From assembly GCA_023374025.1 (NCBI GenBank), contig SIJG01000003.1:1-64000 (forward strand): a stretch of 64,000 nt of DNA. The letters run 5' to 3'. This document shows positions 53,939 to 64,000 of this stretch, piece after piece. The notes under the pieces were generated by a model. It was not told where the DNA came from, ran no database searches, and saw nothing but the letters and a program-made list of their open reading frames with translations. The first letter of the stretch is position 1, and each line of letters opens with the position of its first letter. Origin of the DNA: Heterodera schachtii. Its lineage: Eukaryota; Nematoda; Chromadorea; Rhabditida; Heteroderidae. The position numbers and the translations under genes are program-made.

Positions 53939-55018
53939 TCAAATTCGCTGAGTAATCCAAATTGCCGTCTTGCACCCCGTCTGAATGATCGTTTTCAGAG
54001 CTGGAAATTAGGGAGCAATGGCATTTGGTGCGTAATTGTGCCCACTACCATCGTAGAAGGGTGCCTCCAGGCCCTGGTGCTGCACTCCCGTGTCGTGGTG
54101 TTCCAATTCCTCGTCCCGAAACTGGGCCAATTTCTCCATTAATTCGCGGTTGGCATTGGCATCATCCGCCATCAATTCTTTGATCTGGTCATTGTAATGC
54201 TTAAAAAATGAAATGTTATAATGATTAAATTGCACTTTTATTTTTTATTAATGAAATTATATCTATTTTGATGGATATTTAACCTCCTCCCCCCTCGGAC
54301 AAAGAAATGGTCAGAATCTTAATTATAGGCTATACATATACAAAACCTTTTTTCACTACTGAAAGTCCAAAGTGCGGCCAAATTTAATTTTAGGAATAAT
54401 AAAATCAATGAAAGGACGGGAAATGGTAAGAGACAATGACAATTAAATGATTGACAGATTAAGCACCCTCCAACCCCCGCTTCAGTAAAAGTGCCCACTT
54501 GGCCAATGACTTCCTCTACGGCAATTGTGCATGCCATCGCTGCCTTTTCGCCAAGCAAAGCGGTGCCAACACCTTAAGAAAAAAGGAAATAAGCAAATTA
54601 TTTTTAAATGGTGGTCCTATAAATCCATTTATTTTGCTCCGTCCCCACTCACCCAACATAAAACCGGCCACCGAACAAATCGGAGCCAACGCAGTCGGCC
54701 TCACTCCGTATTTGACTATCAATCGCTCCATCTCGTCCAAATGATGTTTCTCTTCGCGTCGCATTTGTTCAATTATCGGAACGAGACGATGGGTTTTCGG
54801 AAGAACGGCGAGTTGACCGGCATAAATCTGAGGAACTCACAAATTTATTTTTTGTTTTTCTTAAATTTCACTCTGTCAGCCGCCAATTCGCCCGCGTGGT
54901 CGACACGAACAATTGGATGGACAATTGCCTTCCGGTAAGAGGGAAGAAGGGACGAAGAAGAGGCGGAAGAGGAGGAGGAAAAGCGGAGGGAGAGAAAGGC
55001 AAAGGGACGGAAATTCAT
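53939..55018 (-). CDS. coq7: 5-demethoxyubiquinone hydroxylase COQ7/CLK-1
   Basis: Di-iron monooxygenase of ubiquinone biosynthesis, in the mitochondrial inner membrane. Start at 55018: MNFRPFAFLSLRFSSSSSAS is a typical mitochondrial targeting leader. Then AIVHPIVRVDHAGELAADR, IYAGQLAVLPKTHRLVPIIE, REEKHHLDEMERLI, GEKAAMACTIAVEEVIGQ, HYNDQIKELMADD and RDEELEHHDTGVQ: the two EExxH motifs and the added Glu ligands of the di-iron site are all present. The last exon is short (from about 53998): ALKTIIQTGCKTAIWITQRI then stop at 53939-53941. Five exons or more with small introns. Complete and normal in length. Confidence 0.95.
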
Positions 55019-55280
55019 CGGAAAACGGACGAACGGATGGAAGAAACGTTCACTCGAACTGATGTGCTTAATTGAACGTAAATTTACGGTAAAATGCCTT
55101 CATTAATTTAGGAAAAAAAAGCACCGAGCGACAGTTTAGCTAATCAAAAAAGAAAATGAGATGGGTCTTAGATCTTTATGCGAAGTCCGTTTTATTTTTG
55201 CTTACAATGCCATCCCTTAATTGACCTCATCAGGCAGGGGACTAATCACTTGCGCAATTCTTTTTCCAACCCAACCGAAC

Positions 55281-55396
55281 ATACCTTAAATGGGGGGGGG
55301 GGGTCGACCCCAATTTTGGTCTCCGACCCCCCCTTCGACCACCCCTGGACTTCGTTCGTATGGAGTCGGGTCGACCCCCCTTACTATTTAAGGTAT
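55281..55396. repeat. Small inverted-repeat element with ATACCTTAAAT ends
   Basis: Ends are the 11-bp inverted repeat ATACCTTAAAT / ATTTAAGGTAT. Inside each end is a poly-G or poly-C run joined to GGGTCGACCC. Flanks share the string CAACCGAAC on both sides, though a short spacer separates the right copy. Related to 25795-25943 in an mtr-4 intron. Confidence 0.55.
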
Positions 55397-56238
55397 GCAA
55401 TGCAACCGAACTCACGCTCCCCCCCCCCCCCCCCTCAACACACTCTTTCATTATTCTATTCCCCCCCCCCCCCCTCCCCGCTTTTCTATTCACTTGTGGA
55501 GGATAAATTAAAATTAATTTTGCAATTGGAAGAAACGCCACACATTCTTACTACTCCACCCCACGCCGAAGACATAACAAATTCAAGCGGAAGAATTTGG
55601 AAAGGGAAGGGATACCACCCAAAGGGATGAAATGAAATGGACGAAGCGAACAATTCGAAGGGAATATTAAATGGAGAAAAACATTAAGAGATTAATTTTG
55701 GAAACGAAACCATAAATAAAGAAAAGAAAACGTAAAATTATTTACGAAAATTACCGAATATAAAAAAACATGGACGACAATTTCTTAAAATTTTCGGTAA
55801 AAGTCGAAAAAGCACTGGTAAAGGGAAAATTTTAAAATGGGAAAAAAATGAAAATTTTTGTTCCAAAAGTCAAAATTTTACGGTTTTGAATTGCATTTTT
55901 TAATTTCGTATTTTCCTATTTCGTAAATTTTACGAGATTAATTTCGTTTTTCAATTTAGAAGTTGGATTCGTAAATCCTAAAAAATTATAGTTTATAGTT
56001 TTAGTGCATTCGAGTTTTTGTCAGTAAAAATTTGTCATGAAAAGTGTAGAGACATCGGCCAACACAAATCAGACGGTGTCATCAGTTCAAATCATATTCA
56101 CTTTTGCAAACCTTTACGAAGTTCAGTCCCAACGGTGGGACTGACCTGTCTGAGGCTGCTCTTTCCGAAATTTGCATATTTTTAACATATTTTATTGAAA
56201 TTTGAATAGGCCCATTATTATTTAGGTGAAAAATTGGG

Positions 56239-56321
56239 GTGGAAGGCGGGCTTTGAACCGCCGCTCGGGGCCCCTTTCGTGGATCCGTTGTCTTACAAAT
56301 TAGCCTCTAGACCACATCCGC
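56239..56321 (-). repeat. tRNA-like sequence, probably a tRNA pseudogene or SINE head
   Basis: The minus strand has an A-box-like TGGTCTAGAGG and a B box GGTTCAAAGCC, spaced as in a tRNA, with GGCGG/CCGCC able to form a T stem. The acceptor stem has at least two mismatches and no convincing anticodon stem was found, so a functional tRNA is unlikely. Confidence 0.45.
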
Positions 56322-56606
56322 TGTTGTTTTGGAGCCATTTTCCTTCATTTTGGCCCCTGTTGATTTTGCTCCCACAGCCATTTTCGATCAGCCATTACAC
56401 TTATCATCACGTTCTCAATTATTGTTTAAAAACCCATAAAATGATCAAAACCCAAACTCAAAACTTTAATGGACTCTGTCAAAAAACTCGTATGGGTTTA
56501 AAAAAAAATTAAGGCGGCCGTTATAAAAAAAATTTTCGACATAAAACTTTTTAATGATTTACAAAAAAAATTTCCCCGCGGCGGCGCCGGTTAGCAAAAT
56601 AAATTG

Positions 56607-56985
56607 GGTACTTATTTAGTTTAGGGGGTACTTTTAACATACATTTTTAGATGCCTATAAATGTGTTTTATAAATTAATCAAAATAAGTTTTAAGGGGTC
56701 GCTGATCACGAATACAGTACCCATTTTTGCTAATTACGAACCCCTGACCCGAACTCGAACAAAAAATAAATAGAAAATTTGTATGGAGGATATCCTCATT
56801 GGCATCTTGCCCATAAGGGTAACCTTGGTACAGCTCATGTAGTGAACGATAGCGCTGGTCTGAACCCGGATTCATGGTCAGCGACCCCAAAAACCCCTTA
56901 AAACTTATTTTGATTAATTTATAAAACACATTTATAGGCATCTAAAAATGTATGTTAAAAGTACCCCCTAAACTAAATAAGTACC
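56607..56985. mobile_element. MITE of the GGTACTT family, 379 bp, 8-bp target duplication
   Basis: Near-perfect terminal inverted repeats of about 100 bp beginning GGTACTTATTTAGTTTAGGG (56607-56706 against 56985-56881). Both flanks carry ATAAATTG (56599-56606 and 56986-56993). The interior shares strings with the larger element at 41732-42810: GTCGCTGA, a GATCACGAAT-like string, and GACCCGAACTCGAACAAAAA against GAACCCGAATTCGAACAAAA. Nonautonomous. Confidence 0.88.
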
Positions 56986-57479
56986 ATAAATTGAATGTGA
57001 AAATTGATTATTATGAACCTATACACCACTTTTTTGAATTTTAGATTGTGTACTTGCGCCTAATCGAAAATAAGAAAACAAACTCACCAGAATGATCTTT
57101 GCCACCGCTTTGAATTCCTCTTTATCAGCTTTTTCGGAATTTTTAGCCGAATTCGTGCGAGACAAGTAGAGGAAGAAGTGAATTTAAGGGACACAGTTCA
57201 CAATCAGCAATTCAAAAAATTGCAAAAAAAAAAAAATATCTAAAGTAAATTTTGTATTTTTGTTAATATGAGTAAAGCCTTGGCCCAATAAAAATGAACA
57301 CGAACGGTTCGGATTTGGCTAATGATTTCCCGTTTGACTTTTAATTGACGTTTCAAAAAAATAAAAAATTATTAAACGCGCCAAAAAAACAATTCAAAAT
57401 ATTTATCTCGAAATTAATTGCAAGAGAAGAATAATTATTAAACCTAATTAATTTATTTGTGTGGTTTTTGTCGATTATT

Positions 57480-60400
57480 ATGATGGAAGAAACCGAAACG
57501 GAAGGACCGATGCTAAATTTTGAGGAAATGGTGGCAAATCTTTTGCACAAAACCTCTGCCGTCGCTCTCAAAGCAATGAAAGAACTCGAGCAGTGCATTT
57601 CGTCGGGACAACACATTCCCGAATTACTTCAAGCTGCTGACGAATTGGTTGGTTTTTTTTTAGGTTAAATAAAGAAAAAGCAAAAGTAAATATGCTTCAG
57701 GTGCTTTCAATTCGACGTGAAACAAAAGGACAGTTTTCGTATGATGGGGCAACTCCGGTGCATTTGGTCAACTTTTTGCTTTGTCGCTGTGAGGAAGAGC
57801 GTGTCAATTTAAAGAAAGCGGCGATTTGCACAATTCAGGTCAAAATTAATGCCAGATTTGGATTCTCCGCCCCTAAAACTCCTTGTACAATATTTTCTCG
57901 AAAAAAATTTCATTTTTCGAAAAGGGGGGGGGGGGTTTTGGTACTAAAACTTAATTTTTAAGTCAGTCATTGTGTGCGAGAAAAGGTGTCGAATAGAGAC
58001 GGGAGTTTGAAATGACCAGCTCATGTTTCACCTTGGTTTTCAGACGCTCTTTCTTCGTCTCCGCGACCCGTCCATCGTTGATGCGTGTGTTCGGAAATTA
58101 GGTCAAAAATGCCGTGATCTTTCGGTCGTCGTCCGTAAACAGGCCGCGCTCGCCCTCACGCGCATGTTGCAAGGCACACCACATTTTGAACAAATCCACG
58201 AACTTTGGCTAAATTCGGTCATGTACCAAATTGTTGATCGCGAACCCAACGTTCAAACAAATTGTGCTAAATTAGTATCGGTCGGTTAATCGGCGATTTG
58301 CTTTTGAATTGGCATTTCACTTTTCCCAGGAAGTACTCATTGAACCAATCGTCAAAGAGTCTGAAGAAGGTGCGATTTGCTGGCGTTTGTTGGCTCTGAT
58401 CGAAGAGGAGGCCGACCTTCGGCGTCTGTTGCTCCGATCGCTCATTTTCCTGCACAAAGATAAGAGTTTGCCGCCTCGGCTGGTCCCTCGTCTGTTGAGC
58501 CGCTGTTCCGCAAATCCCGAGCTCACTTTTCCCTGTTGGATGCTTTTAAGTGAACTCAGCAAATTTCTCGACGTATTCCGTGGAGATATTTTTCATTTTT
58601 TTTTGTCCATTTTTATTTTTCAGGTGTCTCCCAACGAAGCTGTCAGTTATTGGTCCGATTATCTCACGCTCACTCACCAAAATCGTCTGATCGGATACAT
58701 GGCTGATCTGATCGCCAACCGAGCGAAAGTTCTCAGTTTTCAGCAGCGCCGTTTTCTCAGAGAGAGTGTAAGCGGAGCAATGCAGCAATTCAAGTGGACT
58801 TTCCTCTGGTAGCGCTTCTGCACAAATCCCGCTTTTCCTGTTGAAGGATCCATCCCACTTACATTTCCTCTGTGTATCATTTGTTCGCCCGAATTGTCAA
58901 TGGAATTGGCCAAGACGCGTCCGGAAAAGCGGAACTTACCAAGTTCAACCAGCAATGGTTTAGCAAGTGTCTGGTGGAGTTGGACTTGTTGGTCTATGCC
59001 AATGCACCGCCCGAGGTGGACGATGCCGAATCGGTGAACAGTCAGGGCAGCAACAGCACCGAACTGCCGGGCAGTCAAAGGCGAGCGAGTCAAATGTGAC
59101 GAACGGAGTGAAAAATGGAATTTAAGTGACAATTGCGAGAAAATCATTCGGCTGATCACTTCCATCGGCGAGTGCCTTCAGTACACGCCCGCACTGATCA
59201 ACAAACAAATAGTGAACCTTCTCCAAGTGATCATCGCGTCGGATGTGCTGAATCGGATTTACCAAGCGCACAACGACAATGAACAAGGCGGTGAGCACTT
59301 TTAACGAATGTTTTGTTTTCTTTTTGTTCATTTCTCTCCTCGTTAAGACAAATTGGGTGTCCCCTCCCCGCAGCGTCTCTTCTCTCCCAACACTTCGTTC
59401 CACACGGAACTGCCCGCGGACGGCCCCGGCGGCACTCAGTCCAACGCGGCGAGTGAAGCGGGCGGTGTCGCCGCCAGTGACCAAAACCAGCGACACTTTC
59501 ACATGCGCATCAAAAAACGCATTTTCCGCGGAGAATTGATGAGCCGAGAAGTTCGCGCCAGCGGGGTGCTCGCCATTGGCAAACTGTGCCTTTTGGACGA
59601 ACAGTTGGCCAAGAAGTGCATCCCCGTGTTTGTGCGACAATTGCGAGAAAACCCGGACCATTTTGTGCGCAACAATATCGTCGTTGTCATCTGCGACCTT
59701 TGCATTCGGTGGGTACTTCCCAATTTAATACCGCATAATTAACGCATTCATCGGAATCCCTCTCATCATTGTCAGTTACACTTCCGAAGTCGACCGGTAC
59801 AGCACCATTCTCGCCTCGTGCCTTTGGGACAGCTCTATTCTCATACGCCGCCAAACGTTGCTGCTGCTCACCAATCTGATCAAAGAACAGTACCTCAAAT
59901 GGGAAGGGACGGTTCGTCTCGCTGTTTCTTTATTCGGAGAATTGCATTTTGGTTCGATTTAGGTCATTTACCGTTTTGTGACCACTCTTTTGGACCCGGA
60001 GCAGTGCATTGAAGAATATGCCAATTTTTGTTTGGTATTTTATTATTTCATTCGTTTTTTATGTTTCATTTTACAGACGGACATTTTGTTGCCCCAATTT
60101 CGTGAGCGGATGTTCTTCCATCACTTTTTGGAATGCATGTTCAATTTCAACGGAGTTCGGCATGTCTCTTGGATCCCCAGCGGTTGTGTGAATTCATCGA
60201 TGCCTTTCTAATTCATTTTGTACCATCATTCTCAGCTGGCTATGAACTGAGTGAAGAGGTACAAAAGCGTTGTTCCCTCGAAGGCCGCGAATTGTTCGAC
60301 TCGCGAATGCGCCTTTACAAATATATGGTTTTGCTCCGTGCTTTATACTTTACAGCAAACTGTTTCAGCTGAACACTTTCGAAGACCAACAAAAGGTGTA

Positions 60401-61070
60401 CATTTTGGAGAAGATCGGTTTGGAGATATTTGTGCCAATTGTTGAGGGTCGACTGAAACTTTCGGATGTGAAAGTGCGCAATTTGTTATTTGATGCTTTT
60501 AAGGTGAACAGAGGCAATTTGGGTATTTGTTAGCCAAAGAGTCGGAATTAAGATTATGGGCACTGAAGAGATAAAGTTGAAAATGCAATTGGGCAAAATG
60601 GACGCGGATTACGAGGGGGACGACGAGGAACCGCCCGAATTGGTTAAGGTGAACGGGAATTTTTGAAAAAAAAGACAGGGGATCTAATAAAGAAAGTGAC
60701 GGTTTACACCAAGGGGAATTTTTGAAAATTTAAGTTTAATTGTTAAGAAAGCAAATTTAAATAAACTTTAGACTGCTGCTAAAAAATTCATCGCGACGAC
60801 ATTTCGCAAAAGCATTGCCGAGACGGTGATGCCCCACTTATTCCTGCTGAAGTCCTTTCTATGCGAGAAGCGAAGTCCGTTGGCCAAAAATTGTTATTCG
60901 GTCATTTTGTGAGTGAAGGGAAGCGCAATTTACAAAAGTTTGACAAATTGGACAGGGATTTCTGTCGGGAGCACGAGGAGCAGTTGGACGCCTTTTTGGC
61001 TGCTGACCCACAGCTGAGAGCGGAGATCAAATGCGACATGAGAAGGGGCGTAAGACGGAAGAACGGATGA
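57480..61070 (+). CDS. Condensin II HEAT-repeat subunit CAP-D3 (HCP-6-like)
   Basis: Regulatory subunit of condensin II, acting on mitotic chromosomes. Start at 57480 (MMEETETEGPMLNFEEM). HEAT-repeat helices run throughout. Recognised blocks: LRDPSIVDACVRKLGQKC, LSVVVRKQAALALTRML, VRASGVLAIGKLCLLDEQLA, FVRNNIVVVICDLCIR then YTSEVDRYS, IRRQTLLLLTNLIKEQYLKW, FRERMFFHHFLECMFNFNG, a D-E-E-rich stretch, MPHLFLLKSFLCEKRSPLA and REHEEQLDAFLAADPQLRAE. Tiny introns occur: 58809-58846 (38 nt) and 59081-59126 (46 nt, GC donor). The protein begins well inside the region homologous to other CAP-D3 proteins; N-terminal HEAT repeats expected upstream were not seen. Stop at 61068-61070. Confidence 0.85.
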
Positions 61071-61365
61071 AAACGAGGAGGAGGAGGGGAAGGGAAGAAA
61101 CGGACGGACGAGGAAAAAAGGAGGAGGAAGGCATTCAAACGGAGAGAGGAGAAGAGAGACCCGCCTTAGGAAGCGAATGGCATTGTGTTGCATCTGATTT
61201 CCTTTTTTCTTTTTGCAATGTGTGCTTTTTGTTTCTTACGCTTTTGGATATCCGCAAAATTTAAAAAACAAATTAATGGGATACGGAGGCGTTAATTTGT
61301 TTATCAGTTTCTGTATAAATTATGAATTGAATGCACTTGAAAATATTGAGCATTGTGCTGCTTTT

Positions 61366-62892
61366 CTACCGGTATTCCGCTTTGAAATTCTTGGCCATCA
61401 CTCCGTGTTGGTTGTTGGCCACACACGCGTAAATGCCCTTAATTTAATTGTTCCGTTTTTTCGCCCTTCGGGTCAATTAATATGCCGAAATGAAATGTCA
61501 GACTCGGTGAAGGTGCCATCCATTCCCAGCCAAATTGGTCATTATTGGCTAATTACCCCTCCCTCCCAATCTTTGCCTGGTCTCCCATTGTGGCCGGATC
61601 GATCTCCAATTTGCTCTAAACAAAACTTTCAAATCAGTCACAATCTGACGAATCTATGGACAAACCCAAATTTCGTCCTTTCCCAGCGGCTTTTCGTAGT
61701 AATGGGCGTTTCGCTTCGGTTGCATTTCCATTCCCTCTTTAAACCATTTGATTTTGGGCCGAGGGTCCCCGCGAGCTTTGCAAATCAATCTGAAAAATGG
61801 GGGAGTGAATTCACAGAAATCGGAAGGGACAGAAGGACCTCAGTTTGAAGCCGAGTCGGAACACTTGGCTGAAGTGGGAGCCGGTGACAATGTGGGCACT
61901 CTGCCAACAAAAGCAATTGCTTAATTAGGCCATCGACGGCACTTCCCAAGGGACGGGCGGAAATTCAACAAAGCAATCGGCGGAGCACAGAAGCGAAACC
62001 ACGGGTTTCGAGAGAGGTTTCGAGACGGAATGCCATTGGACTACGGTAGTGAAAATTCGATTCGAATTAATTCCGAGGAAAAGTTAAATGTAATTTTAAA
62101 ATCAGCATATTACCCTAATCTTTGATTAAGCAAATCCCATTGCGATTGACTTCCCCCTCATTAGGGCAGCGTTTTGTACAGACTTTCATTCTGCCCATTG
62201 GCACTCTCAAAATGGCATTTCCAATGGCAATCTGTCCTTCTGTCTCCCCCTCTTTTCATTTTCTTTTGCTTTGTGTGTCTTTCTCTCCTCCCTTTCGCTA
62301 TTTCTCGGTCTCTGCTTCTCTCTTCCTGCACTTTTTCTGTTCTCTTCGCTCTCTTCCTTTCTCTATTAGCCAAGAGAAGGAAAAGAACGACGAACAAAAG
62401 GAAGGGAAGGGGAAGAGAAGAGCAATGCGGGGAGAGGAGAGGGGGGAATTGGGGAAGTCGCCCCCGGCGCGGGGAGTCGTCCCTTTCAGCCGCCCCCCCC
62501 CCCCGCCTTTTCTCCCTTTTCTCCGTCCGTCCGTCGCTCATTTCCTTCCTTAACATTTTCTGCTGCTTTTCCCCCATTAGCCCTCCAATTACAAATTAAT
62601 TCCTTCTCAAAGTTCATAGAATTCGTCCAAAACCCAAGAGGAATTTCCCCACAAAATTCACGCCAAAAGAAAGGCTCACGCGATTGTCCGTCAAAGTCTG
62701 TTGGATGAGCGAAAACTCGGCCACCTGCGCGAACTGCAGCCCGCTTTTGCCCTTGCCCTGCCCCGTCCTGCGGCCGCCCCTCGCCTCGGCCAATTCGGAC
62801 ACTGAGCAGAGGAAAAGGAAGAGGACGAGTAGTGAGCAGCAGCGGGGGATGGACAATGGGGGAGGAGACGAAGTCGAAGACGGACAAAGCAT
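61366..62892 (-). CDS. Secreted single-Ig-domain protein, ZIG-like
   Basis: Start at 62892. A signal peptide (SLLVLFLFLCSVSELAEA) is followed by LQFAQVAEFSLIQQTLTDN. A long intron leads to SAHIVTGSHFSQVFRLGFKL (exon about 61842-61904), then an I-set Ig domain: LICKARGDPRPKIKWFKEG, EKPLGKDEIW, SKLEIDPATMGDQ and GIYACVANNQHGVMAKNF, with the core Cys, Trp, Asp and second Cys all present. The intron 61438-61576 has a GC donor. Stop at 61366-61368. The organisation recalls the short secreted C. elegans ZIG proteins that maintain neuron position; that link is by resemblance only. No transmembrane segment after the Ig domain. Confidence 0.8.
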
Positions 62893-63117
62893 TTTGGGAA
62901 GAGATGAAGCAAAGAGGGAAAAGGGGGCGGAGGAAAAGCACAAAGTTGGGACAACGGAAAGACGGGAAATTGAGGACGCAACAGCAACAGAAGCAGCTGA
63001 ACAGGAAAAGGCATTGAGTGGGCAATTAGAAAAGCAACGGAAAACGGCACAATTTGCACGGCAAAGGGACAAAGGAGAAACAATGGGACAATTGGCCGAC
63101 CAAACAGAAGGGAAGCC

Positions 63118-64000
63118 GTGCTCGTCCGCCGTCTTTCGCCTTCGCCGACCCATTGAACGCCTTCGACACCTTTTTACCAAACGGCCGATGCTTTTGCAAT
63201 TACTCAATACCGCGTTCAAACTTTTCGTCAAACGGTGAGTTAATTGTTTTAATTGGGCGGGGGGATAAGGTCGAATCTGTGAAGGACCGCTGTCGTGAAA
63301 TGAATTGGAGGAGTTTAAGAGAGATCCGAGGCGAATCGATCCGCTGTTGGTCTGTAATCCCCAGCACTTTTCCACTTGGATTATCCTGACAATTGTCAGC
63401 CTTTTGTCCCCCCCCCCCCCCCCTCATCTCATTCCTGCCAAAATCATCAATGCAATTGTTTTTCAAATTAAGCCCATTTTTTTGTTGCCAATGATCGTTT
63501 TCCCCGTCCCATTCTTTCCCCCCCCCCTTTTTCTTCTGCTTGGTGTTAGTTGATTTGTATCGATTGGCCCGCCTTTTCTCTGCTGAGAGTAAAAGAAGTG
63601 AAAAGAGATGGCAAAAGAGAGACAAACCATCGAAAAGCGACGAATGGCCCTTTTAGGCGGTGGGCAAAAAAGGAGACTTATTTTATTAAACTTAATATAT
63701 ATATACACCGTGGTAAACTCCTTGTGACTCATAGCGTAATTAGTCGTTCATTAAGTTCTAAATGACCACCGCCTTTTCGCTTTAGCGCTTTCCGCGTTCG
63801 TCCGTCCGTTGTTCCGAATGCTCGCATTCCTCCGCGGCGCTCGCCCCGTCCCCTCGGGCGCCCTGCGTCCATTGAAAGCACTGCGATGGCTAAGCGCCGC
63901 GTCGCACTTCGACTTCGTCGGCGATACTTTCGCTTCGTTCCGTTACCTCGCCTTCCGCCGTTTCAATGTCCAAAGTGCGCTTTGCTCACCCGACGGCCCC
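63118..64000 (+). CDS. Possible partial gene at the right edge
   Basis: A coding-like stretch reaches a strong donor at 63237 (ACG|GTGAGT) and a good acceptor precedes 63789 (CGCTTTAG). Two phases are open: one gives FADPLNAFDTFLPNGRCFC then VRPLFRMLAFLRGARP..., the other RLRRPIERLRHLFTKRP then an Arg/Pro-rich exon. Both run off the window. No family is recognised, and the 551-bp intron between them contains a poly-C run. Confidence 0.25.

Larger units (their letters stand above)
56010..57155 (-). pseudogene. Decayed partial duplicate of mtr-4 (exon end plus intron)
   Basis: On the minus strand, 57155-57088 aligns with the mtr-4 exon 28519-28584: the first 18 bases (AATTCGGCTAAAAATTCC) are identical, and the end encodes EEFKAVAKIIL followed by a GTGAGT donor, against [11 protein letters not shown] in mtr-4. 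A net 4-bp loss shifts the frame. Further along, 56160-56010 matches the mtr-4 intron at 28628-28776. The two matches have the same order and relative orientation as in mtr-4. Between them the copy has gained the 379-bp MITE and a tRNA-like sequence. Earlier and later mtr-4 exons were not found. Non-functional fragment. Confidence 0.6.
55019..57479. other. Divergent, repeat-filled interval between coq7 and the condensin gene
   Basis: Contains the elements listed separately (55281-55396, 56010-57155, 56239-56321, 56607-56985). The stretch 55640-56000 is AT-rich with many TTTTCGTA/TACGAAA-like strings and no gene. The start of the condensin gene follows without an obvious promoter motif. Confidence 0.45.

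Noticed and set aside
56239..56321. Functional tRNA gene
   Set aside because: A and B boxes are present but the acceptor stem has mismatches and no anticodon stem could be drawn.
58768..58862. Apparent premature stop in CAP-D3 after MQQFKWTFLW
   Set aside because: A 38-nt intron (58809-58846) restores the frame into IHPTYISSVYHLF.
62122..62599. Overlapping frames near 62.1-62.6 kb
   Set aside because: They lie in the long intron of the Ig gene, are pyrimidine/purine-rich and differ on each strand with no family resemblance.

Overview
The window is intron-rich animal DNA. Protein-level resemblance, compact neighbouring genes and LIN-31-like and ZIG-like genes point to a nematode. Many introns under 50 nt, several GC-AG introns and frequent long C/G homopolymers would suit a tylenchid plant parasite such as a cyst nematode, but that last step is inference. 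I see no bacterial, viral or plasmid sequence.

Layout. 1.6-12.9 kb (+): a MAST-family kinase (KIN-4-like) whose 2.7-kb first intron holds a (TC)76 microsatellite. 13.4-21.6 kb (-): rpb-2, then NDUFB10, then a class I PITP, with gaps of 267 and 195 bp, an operon-like tract. 22.1-29.8 kb (+): a C3orf33-like membrane protein, then APIP/MtnB, then mtr-4, with gaps of 161 and 53 bp, a second operon-like tract. The two tracts diverge from a 510-bp interval. 30.3-36.5 kb (-): a long protein with an N-terminal FHA domain and a C-terminal PHD finger (TCF19-like). 36.5-45.6 kb: gene-poor DNA with nested inverted-repeat transposons. 45.6-49.6 kb (+): an SLC22-type organic ion transporter. 50.9-51.7 kb (-): a FOXB/LIN-31-type forkhead gene. 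53.9-55.0 kb (-): coq7/clk-1. 55-57.5 kb: repeats, including a decayed partial copy of mtr-4. 57.5-61.1 kb (+): condensin II CAP-D3. 61.4-62.9 kb (-): a secreted Ig-domain protein. The right edge may hold a partial gene.

Functionally these are mostly housekeeping genes: transcription (RPB2), RNA surveillance (MTR4), respiration (NDUFB10, COQ7), methionine salvage (APIP), lipid transfer (PITP) and chromosome condensation (CAP-D3). Developmental and neuronal genes (LIN-31-like, ZIG-like, KIN-4) are interspersed.

The most novel content is a foldback/MITE family with GGTACTT termini and exact 8-bp target duplications. It is seen twice in very different sizes (1079 bp and 379 bp), and the smaller copy sits inside the decayed mtr-4 duplicate. 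Four GC-AG introns and one homopolymer-associated reading-frame break in mtr-4 are also notable. All gene models come from reading splice sites and conserved protein motifs by eye; exon edges not stated explicitly are approximate.
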